From positions 17,341-81,340 of the IMG/VR virus record IMGVR_UViG_3300031823_000004: a stretch of 64,000 nt of DNA. One strand, 5' to 3'. The notes beneath the pieces are model-generated. The model worked only from the letters and a program-made list of their open reading frames with translations. It was not told the origin of the DNA and ran no database searches. Each line of letters starts with the position of its first letter. The first letter of the stretch is position 1. Origin of the DNA: a virus. The position numbers and the translations under genes are program-made. Positions 49,773 to 57,449 of the stretch are shown here, piece after piece.

Positions 49773-51523
49773 GCATCGGCTCCCGCGCTCGCTTCCTCTT
49801 GCGCCGAATTTCTTCTGACTCCGCTTCTGTGACCGTGTGTCAGTGACTGTGCGGGGTCTTTCTTGCTCGCAAACGGCGCACCCTGCTTCTCGGTATCCTT
49901 GCCGCCACCGCCCTCGCCACCTTCCTCGTCACCACCGCCCATCGCCAGTTCCAGCCACTTCGTCGCCACTGTTTGAAACACGCTAGCCTTCGCTGGATCT
50001 TCAGGACAGTGAGACATGATCTCGCCGATGATCTTTATCTCCTGCGACATACCTTTCGACAGGTCCGGCAGATCGACTGCGGTGCGGCTCTCTTTCCAGG
50101 TGCGCGCCAGCTTCCTGGCCTCGTACGCACGAGCATCTTCCTTTGGGTTGGCGCCATTGAAGCGCAGCACCAGGTCAGGCCAGTTCGGCGCAATCAGGTA
50201 TTCATTGATCCGATTCTTGGCAAAGCCCAGCAGCACAGGCAGACCGGGATCGTCCACACCTGCGGTCTCGACCGATTCATTTTTCAGCGGTTCGTTGTCG
50301 CGGCGTTGACCGGAGGCGAAGATGCCAAGCCGCCGCTGCGGAAACTGGGCAATGATGCAGTATATGCCACCCATCATGTTCAGATGGTCTTTATAGCGGA
50401 TCTCCTCGCCCTTCAGGTCCATGAAGTTCAGGATTTCCAGCTTGGCCTTTTCCGGTATGCCGATCACCGGCATGCCCCACATTTTCGACACGCCGCGCTT
50501 CATGTTGGTGAACTCGCGCGTCAATGCGTCGAGTTGCGGCTGATTGAAATAGTCGCCGACCGCCAGCATGATGCCGTTCGGCATTGAGTTTCTGGTGAAG
50601 GTGTCCGAGTTCAGTTGAAGGGCGGACTGGAACGCCTGCACCATCAAAATGGATATTTCGACTTCCGACCACCCATAGCCCCAGACGGACGGATCAGTGC
50701 GTGCGTTACGGATCGACCACACCAGTTCATCACGGGAAAACGGCCGTACGGGATTTCCCGTATCGTCCACCATAGCACAGAACAGGTGCGGGTTGTTGGC
50801 ATAACCCTTGCCGGGGATCGCCAGACGCATGTTACCGGCGGGCAGATTGGCGTACGCTTTGATCCGCCCGGCCTTGTCCATATCTGTCCACACCGCCCAG
50901 CCGTCAAAGGTGTGCGTGTCGTCGCCGAACTGGCGCAGGAACATCTCGAATGAAGAGATGCGATTGGCATCGCGCTCACGCGCATCGGAGTACGAGGACT
51001 CCCGGTTGCAGTTCCAGATGAACCGTTCGGCGTCGCGGATGTTTTTCAGATCCTCCCGTGACGGGGTCGCTGATTGATCGCGCAGCCCGATCGACCACCC
51101 CGGCTCCCATAACTGGGTCGACAGGCCGGAATAGCGTGCAAGATCGGCGACCCTGGCCCGGGTGACGAGTTGCGGTGCGATGTTCTCGCGGGCGACCTTG
51201 CGCAGGGACTCCGGCGGGATCCCAGGCCACGGCAGCAGGCCTGCGTTTGCCGGGTCCGGCATGAAGGACATGGTGGCGTAGCTGTAGGCCTGCGGCGGCA
51301 CGTCGAGCCCGAGTGCCTTGGCGACTTCCTGAAGGCTCGACTCTACCGCCTTCGCCACGTCGCCCATGCTGGCGCGCATCGCCATCAGGTAGGTATCGGC
51401 ACTGCCGACGAAACTGTCATAGTAGGTACTCGGCACAGGAAACCGCGCCGTCGGGTGGTCCTCGCCAATAGCTTTGTTGATGTCGAACGGCTCGTCCGAG
51501 ATATACGATGCGCCCGGGGTCAT
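49769..51523 (-). CDS. Portal protein
   Basis: A 584-residue protein with portal-like text: VPSTYYDSFVGSADTYLMAM, PPESLRKVARENIAPQLVTR, a stem/wing region (SSYSDARERDANRISSFEMF), FDGWAVWTDMDKAGRIKAYA then MRLAIPGKGYANNPHLFCAM, and the helical segment VEISILMVQAFQSALQLNSD followed by YCIIAQFPQRRLGIFASGQR, characteristic of HK97-like portals. The C-terminus is a Gly/Glu linker. Order (terL, portal, protease, scaffold, capsid) supports it. It forms the dodecameric DNA channel. Overlaps both neighbours by four bases. Confidence 0.7.
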   Translation of the reverse strand: MTPGASYISDEPFDINKAIGEDHPTARFPVPSTYYDSFVGSADTYLMAMRASMGDVAKAVESSLQEVAKALGLDVPPQAYSYATMSFMPDPANAGLLPWPGIPPESLRKVARENIAPQLVTRARVADLARYSGLSTQLWEPGWSIGLRDQSATPSREDLKNIRDAERFIWNCNRESSYSDARERDANRISSFEMFLRQFGDDTHTFDGWAVWTDMDKAGRIKAYANLPAGNMRLAIPGKGYANNPHLFCAMVDDTGNPVRPFSRDELVWSIRNARTDPSVWGYGWSEVEISILMVQAFQSALQLNSDTFTRNSMPNGIMLAVGDYFNQPQLDALTREFTNMKRGVSKMWGMPVIGIPEKAKLEILNFMDLKGEEIRYKDHLNMMGGIYCIIAQFPQRRLGIFASGQRRDNEPLKNESVETAGVDDPGLPVLLGFAKNRINEYLIAPNWPDLVLRFNGANPKEDARAYEARKLARTWKESRTAVDLPDLSKGMSQEIKIIGEIMSHCPEDPAKASVFQTVATKWLELAMGGGDEEGGEGGGGKDTEKQGAPFASKKDPAQSLTHGHRSGVRRNSAQEEASAGADA

Positions 51524-51855
51524 GCGCCTAACCTTTCGGCTGATCGCAGCGGCTCTTTACAGCCCGTACAGCGAAGGGGTGCCTCGTTACGCCAGTCCAG
51601 AACCGCACCGCAACTGCAAACCGGACATTCGTAACAGCAACTGGCGTGGTTGTAGATACTCACCTTCAGCCGTTTCGGCTTACGCGCCGCCTTTTGTCCT
51701 GCTTCCCACCCTCGCACATAGGCGGTGACAAGGGATTGGTCGAAGGGAGAGCATTCACCCACTGAACGGCTTGCAAGATAGGCAGCAACACCTCGCTGAT
51801 ACGCTTCGATCTCGCGCTCGACGTCGCGTACGGAAACCGTGTTGCAGTCGATCAT
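51520..51855 (-). CDS. RMF-like N-terminus with zinc ribbon
   Basis: A 111-residue protein. The first half (EAYQRGVAAYLASRSVGECSPFDQ, split: GVAAYLASRSVGECSPFD about 22-39) continues to YVRGWEAGQKA, the spacing of ribosome modulation factor: G-x-x-A ... C-P/S-Y/F ... W/Y-x-x-G-W. The second half is a Cys ribbon (CCYECPVCSCGAVL and RCTGCKEPL). The RMF-like part could bind ribosomes and shift host translation; the zinc part may give RNA affinity. It is in the late cluster and overlaps both the portal and the TAT-capsid gene by four bases. The RMF call is pattern-level only. Confidence 0.4.
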   Translation of the reverse strand: MIDCNTVSVRDVEREIEAYQRGVAAYLASRSVGECSPFDQSLVTAYVRGWEAGQKAARKPKRLKVSIYNHASCCYECPVCSCGAVLDWRNEAPLRCTGCKEPLRSAERLGA

Positions 51856-52124
51856 GCCACAATCCTTTCGGCCTGCACGCTCTCTGACGACATAGCGGCA
51901 AACGGCATATACAGGTTTGTCGCGAATATCTCGATTCTTGTCATCGGCAACAGGTACGTGTAGTCGATAGAGTCATCAAACGCCGCCACCGTACCCCAGC
52001 TTGCGGGCGCCTTCGGAAAGCAAATCTGCGGCTGCACTGGCACCGGCAGGCCAGGCCTGCGCGCGACCAGCAGTGCCGCCAAAGCAGCCGAACCCGTTAA
52101 AAAACCACGGCGGCTAAGCTGCAT
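51852..52124 (-). CDS. Twin-arginine signal joined to capsid C-terminal fragment
   Basis: A 90-residue protein. It starts MQLSRRGFLTGSAALAALLV, a perfect S-R-R-x-F-L twin-arginine signal with a following hydrophobic stretch. The mature part ends SIDYTYLLPMTRIEIFATNL then YMPFAAMS, which matches the capsid C-terminus (ALDYRYLLPLTRINLFAANL, YMPWCVAS) at 17 of 28 positions. AAGGA lies eight bases before the ATG, inside the methyltransferase gene. So a capsid segment appears to have been copied and given an export signal. It might export a folded decoy, bind envelope proteins, or be an evolving fragment with no function. Confidence concerns the ORF, not the role. Confidence 0.6.
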   Translation of the reverse strand: MQLSRRGFLTGSAALAALLVARRPGLPVPVQPQICFPKAPASWGTVAAFDDSIDYTYLLPMTRIEIFATNLYMPFAAMSSESVQAERIVA

Positions 52125-52728
52125 CGACGAGTTCCTTGGGCGTGAGCGCGACATACCCCTCATTGTCGTAATCGAACCGCACGTCATGCGTCGCGCCGAA
52201 CACCCGGCCGAAGAATGACGCGTCCCGCGACCGCGGGCAGAACGGCCGCACATTCGCGGGCAAATTGCCGCTGGAGAACGCGCCGTCAACCCAGATACGC
52301 AAATCGTCAACCAGAATGACGTCTTTGCCAACCGGACGGTTCTCGGCGATCATCTCCAGTTCCGTCAGCAGCGGCAGCCGCCGGGCATCGTCCGCCTCGT
52401 CGCCGTAGCCGTGCAGGCCGTAATCCGCGCCGGGAAAATGTGCGTCCAGCCAGAAAAGGATCGGCTCGTCATCCGGGATCAGCACGCACGTGTCGTGCAG
52501 GAAGCTGGCGCTGTCCTGCGCCAGCACGGTCACCCGCCGGTCCGAGACGAACGTGACGCCCACCCGGTCGGCCAGCATCGACATGACATCGCATGAGCGC
52601 AGAGTCCGGAAGTGAAAGCGGACAGCATGTCCGAGGCCTTCCCCGGTACCGGTACCGGTCTCGACGAAATGCAGGACACTGTGCCTGGCAATCAGTGCGT
52701 TCAGATCGAAATGCGTGAGCGCGCCCAT
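52114..52728 (-). CDS. SAM-dependent methyltransferase-like protein
   Basis: A 204-residue protein with a class I methyltransferase core: HFVETGTGTGEGLGHAVRF (20-38) is motif I, SCDVMSMLAD follows strand 2, and EPILFWLDAHFPGADYGLHG (about 87-106) has the acidic W-L-D-A-H segment typical of FkbM or macrocin-type O-methyltransferases. It could methylate a sugar laid down by the glycosyltransferase encoded nearby. The start overlaps the stop of the 34-residue ORF as TGATG, with a strong SD for that pair. Its 3' end carries the SD and start of the TAT gene. Confidence 0.65.
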   Translation of the reverse strand: MGALTHFDLNALIARHSVLHFVETGTGTGEGLGHAVRFHFRTLRSCDVMSMLADRVGVTFVSDRRVTVLAQDSASFLHDTCVLIPDDEPILFWLDAHFPGADYGLHGYGDEADDARRLPLLTELEMIAENRPVGKDVILVDDLRIWVDGAFSSGNLPANVRPFCPRSRDASFFGRVFGATHDVRFDYDNEGYVALTPKELVDAA

Positions 52729-52832
52729 CAGGTGAACAACCTCCGAAAAAGGACCATGACCGCCCGAAACGGAAAAACGTCTGCACCGCTGGGGCTTACG
52801 TACGTGATCGGACCCCTCGGCTTCGCGCCCAT
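52728..52832 (-). CDS. 34-residue microprotein
   Basis: A short ORF (MGAKPRGPITYVSPSGADVF...) not longer than 34 residues but with a strong SD (GGAGG, four bases before the ATG) and a stop that overlaps the methyltransferase start (TGATG). It is basic with a hydrophobic C-terminus (FRAVMVLFRRLFT). It may be a leader peptide that couples translation of the methyltransferase, or a small membrane-active peptide. Confidence 0.45.
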   Translation of the reverse strand: MGAKPRGPITYVSPSGADVFPFRAVMVLFRRLFT

Positions 52833-52846
52833 CAGAACCTCCGTAA

Positions 52847-53185
52847 CTACTGCGGTGTAGCCTTCCGCATGATCTCGGCGTACTCCTCGTCGGTCAGCCT
52901 CAGTACGGTCGCCGCCGCCGGGCCACGGTCGCCGCCGGTCATGCGCATGGGCGCTGGTGACTTCAGGCCGTCACGCTGCGGCAGATACGGGACATCGCCG
53001 TACACGCGCTCCAGCGGTTCCGTCCGAACACCATCTTTGTCTGCGATGACAAGGGTACCGGTCGGCCCGGGGTTAAGCAGGACTCCGTCCTTATCCACGG
53101 TGACGACGGTGCCGGACGAGTGCCGGTACTCGTACGGCGGCCGGGGACGCTCCCACAGACGCCTCACTGCACGCCATAGGTTCAT
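52847..53185 (-). CDS. Hypothetical protein
   Basis: A 112-residue protein between terminase and the methyltransferase cluster. It contains two copies of a short strand motif, SGTVVTVDKDGVLLNPG and TGTLVIADKDGVRTEPL, each with V-x-D-K-D-G-V, so it is likely an internal duplication of a beta hairpin. The basic N-terminus (RAVRRLWERPRPP) and helical C-terminus (RLTDEEYAEIMRKATPQ) flank it. It could be a small head or packaging protein; function unknown. Confidence 0.45.
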   Translation of the reverse strand: MNLWRAVRRLWERPRPPYEYRHSSGTVVTVDKDGVLLNPGPTGTLVIADKDGVRTEPLERVYGDVPYLPQRDGLKSPAPMRMTGGDRGPAAATVLRLTDEEYAEIMRKATPQ

Positions 53186-53275
53186 CCCGACGCCCTCCGT
53201 ACGGCTTCGGGGTCATACCCTACACATGCCGGAAAGACAGCGCAAGCCTGCGAAATGGTTGCAGTAGACGCGGCT

Positions 53276-55234
53276 TTACAGGCCTGCGAGCGCCGGATCC
53301 TCGACGACGCTGCCGTGCTTTGCCCAGTCGGGACACCCGTTCATGGCGCTGGTCACCCGCCGGTGCTTGCGGCACCGCTCGGCGTTGTCCCACACCCCGT
53401 AATAGTGGCAGGGAGCACCGCACATGCCGACGTACGGCGAGACCACCAGGTCCGGCTGGATGGCCGTCTGGGCGATGCCCTGAAAGGCATCCATCGCCGC
53501 CGTGCGCGGATCCTCCATGCCGAACGGCAGCGGCACCGGCAGTGGGGTAGCCGCTTGGCCGAAGCCCGGCACGTACGCCACCTGCCGCCCGCGGGAGATC
53601 GCCCGGGTGACGAGGTGCACCAGGGCGTCGAACTCGTCAGTCGCCTTGGTGCCGCCAGCGAAGGAACAGACCCGCTTCAGGAAGCCTTCCGCCGCGTCCC
53701 CGTGGGGCCCTGTCAGCCACGCCGCGCCGCCCGGCACGCGAACCCGGTGCAGCTTGACCCAGCCCTCCATGGACGCCCCGCCGCCGGGGATCGGCAGCCC
53801 GTCGTCCTGCTTCAGAACCGGATTTGTCGCGCGCTCGACCTTGCCCTGCTCGACCTTCTGCCCGACGACGGGGATGTGGGTGCCGCGGAACACCTGCAAC
53901 AGCCCGACGCCCGACTGCTTCTCTTCGACCGTCACCCGGCGCGGGTGCCACTTGCCGTGCCTGGAGCGCAGCGCCATCGCCAGTTCTTTGAAATTGATGT
54001 TCCTGGCCATCAGGTCCAGCAGCCAGACATCCCAGTGGAAATCGCAGGGGCCCACCAGGTCCGGATCCTCGCCGCAGTGCCACTCGCTGCACGGCACCAG
54101 CAGCCCGGTCAGCGCCACAGTCAGCGACTTCGACTGCGGCTGGCCAAGTGCAGTGTCCCAGGCCTCTTCGATCTCGGCACCCTGGAACTCGGCGATCCAG
54201 CGCCGTACGTCCGGCGCCTGGATCCCCATATCAAGGCCTGGAGGCGGCACGTACGGAATGAAATCTTCCTCGGCCAGAAGCCCGGTGCCGCCGCCGGTCA
54301 TGTCGCCGTCGTAGTTGATCGCCGCAACCCGCGGCCGCCGGCGCTTCACAACCTCATAGTTGCGCCGCTTGGTCGGCGAGCCCGGCCAGTAGAAACCGGC
54401 ACCCGTCTGGTCGATCGCGGCGTAGTAGGCCTTGTAATGCACGTACAGCGACGTGGGATCCTGTTCGGGCTCGGGCTCCAGGGTCTCGGTGAATACGCAC
54501 TCCATGCCTTTCGGCACATAGACGTCGTACCACAGCCGCTTCGAGCCGCCTTTCCGGGTGGCAGGCAGTTCCATCACCACCCAGTCGCCGGACTTCCGCC
54601 ATTCCTGGTAAATGTCGTCTCCAGCCCACCAGCGGCCCACCGCGACGCGGCGGCAGCCGCGGGGGTCAGCCCGGTCGAGCAAGGTGCGGTAGTAGCGGTC
54701 CAGCACCTCGGCGCGGCCCTCGGGCGTCCTGGCGTTCTCCTCGTCGTGCAGGTCGTCGAATATCTCGACCCGGCAGTGGATGCCGGTCAGCGCCTTCGAC
54801 GCGAGCCCGGCACAGAAATAGGACGGGTTCTCGTCGCCCGGATGGTGCCCGGTGACGAACAGCCCGCGGTCGAGCGACCAGCCGGCGCCCTTGTCCGGGA
54901 AGACATCGGGGAACGTCTGGCGGAACGCCGGATCGTCCGCGATGACCTGCATGGTAGCGAGCATGAAGGTCTGCGGCAGCTTTTCACCGGCGCTGACCGA
55001 CAAGATGCTAAGGCTCGGATCGTGGCCGAGTTCCCAGGATGGATAGATGATATCCAGCAGCACCGACTTGCCGGCACCCGCGCACAGCATGAACAGCACG
55101 TTATTGATGCGGCTGTCCTCCAGCGCGGCCACCATCGGGTAGTGATGCGGCGCAAGCTGGAAGCCGCGCTTGCCGAACACCGAGTTGTAAAACGTTGCCA
55201 GTCCGATCTTGCGTTCAGGCATGTCAGAAATCAT
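53276..55234 (-). CDS. terL: Terminase large subunit
   Basis: A 652-residue packaging ATPase-nuclease. Walker A-like motif CAGAGKSVLL (51-60), Walker B VEIFDDLHDEEN with Asp160-Asp161, and the coupling region LSVSAGEKLPQTFMLATMQV are in the N-terminal ATPase; the C-terminal nuclease part has acidic residues in AWDTALGQPQSKSLT, TVEEKQSGVGLLQVF and TDEFDALVHLV, the usual three-Asp/Glu metal cluster. It drives DNA into the portal and cuts concatemers. The start used is 55234; ATG 55222 (MPERKIG) follows the amber-containing ORF by one base and may be the true start. A small terminase is not identified in this window. Confidence 0.85.
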   Translation of the reverse strand: MISDMPERKIGLATFYNSVFGKRGFQLAPHHYPMVAALEDSRINNVLFMLCAGAGKSVLLDIIYPSWELGHDPSLSILSVSAGEKLPQTFMLATMQVIADDPAFRQTFPDVFPDKGAGWSLDRGLFVTGHHPGDENPSYFCAGLASKALTGIHCRVEIFDDLHDEENARTPEGRAEVLDRYYRTLLDRADPRGCRRVAVGRWWAGDDIYQEWRKSGDWVVMELPATRKGGSKRLWYDVYVPKGMECVFTETLEPEPEQDPTSLYVHYKAYYAAIDQTGAGFYWPGSPTKRRNYEVVKRRRPRVAAINYDGDMTGGGTGLLAEEDFIPYVPPPGLDMGIQAPDVRRWIAEFQGAEIEEAWDTALGQPQSKSLTVALTGLLVPCSEWHCGEDPDLVGPCDFHWDVWLLDLMARNINFKELAMALRSRHGKWHPRRVTVEEKQSGVGLLQVFRGTHIPVVGQKVEQGKVERATNPVLKQDDGLPIPGGGASMEGWVKLHRVRVPGGAAWLTGPHGDAAEGFLKRVCSFAGGTKATDEFDALVHLVTRAISRGRQVAYVPGFGQAATPLPVPLPFGMEDPRTAAMDAFQGIAQTAIQPDLVVSPYVGMCGAPCHYYGVWDNAERCRKHRRVTSAMNGCPDWAKHGSVVEDPALAGL

Positions 55235-55595
55235 CCCAAGGCATCATGACGATCCGGTTGCCGCAGAAGTCATACCCGTCGGGGTACTTGAACTCGGCCT
55301 GTGCTTTCTTCCGCCACTCGGCTTTCTTGGGATCCGTAAGCGTGTTCTACTGCTTGTCGGATAGCTCGCTGCACAGGCGGCTGGCGTGCTTATCGTGCTC
55401 GGTCATCGGCTGCCTTTCCAGCATGAAACTACGCCACTCCTCGTCAGTTCCATAATGCTCTTTCGAGTCGAAGTCCGGCGGCGGATAGCCGTTCAGCGCC
55501 ATAGTGATCCGCTGACTGCGCAATCTCAAAACCTGCGCCGGTGTCAAGACGTTCAGATCAGCAAGACTTAACAAAACAGAGTGGTATTTTTGCAC
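55224..55595 (-). CDS. Small protein with in-frame amber codon
   Basis: From GTG 55595 the frame gives 82 residues (VQKYHSVLLSLADLNVLTPA...CSELSDKQ) to TAG at 55347-55349. After it the same frame continues for 40 clearly protein-like codons (NTLTDPKKAEWRKKAQAEFK, YPDGYDFCGNRIVMMPWDDF) to TGA at 55224-55226, one base before ATG 55222 of terL. The second part has no start codon. The context CAG-TAG-A could favour readthrough; alternatives are a recent nonsense mutation or a sequence error. The readthrough product would be 123 residues. Function unknown; a small terminase is possible by position only. Its 5' part overlaps the gene at 55568. Confidence 0.5.
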
Positions 55596-55786
55596 GAGGG
55601 CCACCAACTCACCGCTTCGAACGTCCAGCCGCGCGTGAACGAATGCGTGTGGACAGCCTGGACATGCCACCCTTCGAACTGCCGCAGGATCGGCGCCGCC
55701 TGGACCACTATGTCATCCCGCGCGACGAGCCCGGCGCAGAACGGCCGGGCTCCATCGGCAGTCAGCCGGTAAAGCGCCTCGGTCAC
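55568..55786 (-). CDS. Hypothetical protein
   Basis: A 72-residue protein (MTEALYRLTADGARPFCAGL, VARDDIVVQAAPILRQFEGW, HVQAVHTHSFTRGWTFEAV) with a tidy beta-beta-helix rhythm common in small tailed-phage proteins of unknown role. It overlaps the 70-residue gene upstream by four bases and its 3' end overlaps the start of the amber-containing ORF. The 17-bp repeat shared with the noncoding region at 58494 lies at its 3' end. Confidence 0.5.
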   Translation of the reverse strand: MTEALYRLTADGARPFCAGLVARDDIVVQAAPILRQFEGWHVQAVHTHSFTRGWTFEAVSWWPSCKNTTLFC

Positions 55787-55995
55787 CAGTGTCCTTTGAA
55801 CACGTGCGACAGGTCGATGAAGCCATCGGGCAGGGCCGCTTCCTTGGGCTTTTTCTCTTTGCCCTCGCGCTTCAGATCGTTCGACTCGTCCGCCAGGCGA
55901 TGCGCCGTGCGGCCGGACATACCGTGCTCGCGGGCGATCGACGGGTCATGGTCGGCCGCATTGAACAGCTTCCGCTGTTTCTCGGTAAACGGCAT
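55783..55995 (-). CDS. Small basic phage protein
   Basis: A 70-residue highly charged protein beginning MPFTEKQRKLFNAADHDPSI, then AREHGMSGRTAHRLADESND and a Lys-rich segment LKREGKEKKPKEA. This is a common small tailed-phage protein family of unknown function, often next to packaging genes. It may bind nucleic acid because of its charge. It overlaps the next gene by four bases and starts three bases after the coiled-coil gene's stop. Confidence 0.6.
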   Translation of the reverse strand: MPFTEKQRKLFNAADHDPSIAREHGMSGRTAHRLADESNDLKREGKEKKPKEAALPDGFIDLSHVFKGHW

Positions 55996-55998
55996 GAC

Positions 55999-57135
55999 TT
56001 AGTTCTCCTGTTTTGCTTCGATCGCTTTTGCCCATGAGTCCGTCAGCGCCATCGCCTCTTCCGGCCACGGATGCACCGGAACATCGTCAGGAGACACCCC
56101 GTCCAGGCTATCGCCCTCGATCAGGAACTCGGCATTGCCATCGCCGCAGTCCTTGACCGCGATGATCCGGACATCGAGCGGCCGCAAAAAGGCACACAGG
56201 CGTGCTTCATGCTCCAAACGTCCCGGGATGATAGCCCGATGCACGGCGTCCGGTGGGTTCGAATAGCCGTGGGCGTTGCAGGCGTTCTCCGTGAACACCT
56301 CGTACGTGTACTCGGCCATCTCGTCGTCGAGCGCGCTAAGAACCTCGCGGTCCTCGCGCATCACCCGGCGGGCTGCGGCCAGCATTTGCAACCGGGTGTT
56401 CTCGGCCTCCAACGCCGCATAGGCCTCTTTCGACGGCCGCTCCGACAGGGTGGCGATGGTCGTTCGCATACGGTCGTTTTCCTGCTTCGACGCCTCCAGT
56501 TCGCTCCTGGCGGCAGTCAGCGCCTCCAGCGCCGCACGGGCCTCTCTCGACGGCCGTTCCGACAGGATGGCGACGGTCGCCCGCAAACGGTCGTTCTCGG
56601 CGGAATGCCCGTGGTTCACCGCTTGCAGATGGGCGTTCTCCTGCTTCGATGCCTCCAGCGCACTCCTGGCGGCAGTCAGGGCGTTCGTCAGTTCCTGCAC
56701 CCGTGTGCGATGCAGCAGGCATTCGGTGACTATGCTGGATTCATCGAAGCAGCCGATGGCAACCTCGGCCAAAGCCCAGCGCACGTCGTTGCTCCAGGTC
56801 GCACCGAAAACGTCCAGGCACTTCCGGGCCAGCGCATCGCCGACGCGGCGGACCAGATCGCTCCTGGGCCCCTTCGTAGCGGCAGTGTTGTCCGGCGCGA
56901 CAAGCAATTCCTTGGCTGTCAGATTGGCAATCGTAAAATTGTGGCTGCCGGGGAGGTAAGTGACCGTGCCGTCCGGAGCCCAGGCCACGTCCTTGACGCC
57001 ACCCTCGCCGCTATTGGCGGTGTCGGCGTAAGTCTTGCCGTCCACGCCAGCAAGCATCTCGCGGTCCGTAGGCGCCAGCCCAAGCCCGCGCCCAAGACTG
57101 CAATCCTCCGCACGCTTTGGATCCATCTTGCCCAT
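55999..57135 (-). CDS. Coiled-coil protein with tandem duplication
   Basis: A 378-residue protein. The N-terminal third is compact (LAPTDREMLAGVDGKTYADT; GTVTYLPGSHNFTIANLTAK); residues about 150-270 form a long coiled coil made of two similar copies (ALTAARSALEASKQENAHLQ and ALTAARSELEASKQENDRMR, each followed by LRATVAILSERPSREA or its variant); the C-terminal part is compact again (RIIAVKDCGDGNAEFLIEGD). The DNA repeat is visible (about 110 bases). The start at 57135 has AGAGGG nine bases upstream. Function unknown. Confidence 0.5.
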   Translation of the reverse strand: MGKMDPKRAEDCSLGRGLGLAPTDREMLAGVDGKTYADTANSGEGGVKDVAWAPDGTVTYLPGSHNFTIANLTAKELLVAPDNTAATKGPRSDLVRRVGDALARKCLDVFGATWSNDVRWALAEVAIGCFDESSIVTECLLHRTRVQELTNALTAARSALEASKQENAHLQAVNHGHSAENDRLRATVAILSERPSREARAALEALTAARSELEASKQENDRMRTTIATLSERPSKEAYAALEAENTRLQMLAAARRVMREDREVLSALDDEMAEYTYEVFTENACNAHGYSNPPDAVHRAIIPGRLEHEARLCAFLRPLDVRIIAVKDCGDGNAEFLIEGDSLDGVSPDDVPVHPWPEEAMALTDSWAKAIEAKQEN

Positions 57136-57197
57136 GTACGTGTGCCCTCTGCTGTTGGTGTACCGTACGCCTTTTGCCGCCGTTTGGCCAGCGTACG

Positions 57198-57449
57198 CTA
57201 CATATCGACTTTGATGATCGTTACCACCGTCTCCCCGCCGATGCGCTGCGGCGAGCGGATGCCCAGCGCCATGCACACCCGCAGTTCACGGCAGTTGCCG
57301 CAGCGCGCCTCGGTGTTGCGGTGCTCGATCGAACCCCGCAGCACAAACGCACCGCAGACACCGCACCGGTCCTCATTGAAGGCCGGACGGACCGGTATGC
57401 TCATGTCCTGCTTGTCACGCCGGACCGTGGTTTCTGGCTGGTATTTCAC
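57198..57449 (-). CDS. Small zinc-finger protein
   Basis: An 83-residue protein with CGVCGAF (29-35) and CGNCREL (50-56), separated by 17 residues, a four-cysteine zinc ribbon, followed by ALGIRSPQRIGGETVVTIIK. It may bind nucleic acid or act as a regulator. It overlaps the upstream gene by four bases. Confidence 0.5.
   Translation of the reverse strand: MKYQPETTVRRDKQDMSIPVRPAFNEDRCGVCGAFVLRGSIEHRNTEARCGNCRELRVCMALGIRSPQRIGGETVVTIIKVDM

Noticed and set aside
55347-55349. Genome-wide reassignment of TAG to a sense codon
   Set aside because: TAG is the normal end of several well-defined genes here (for example at 9830, 11924, 17336), so only a local event is plausible.
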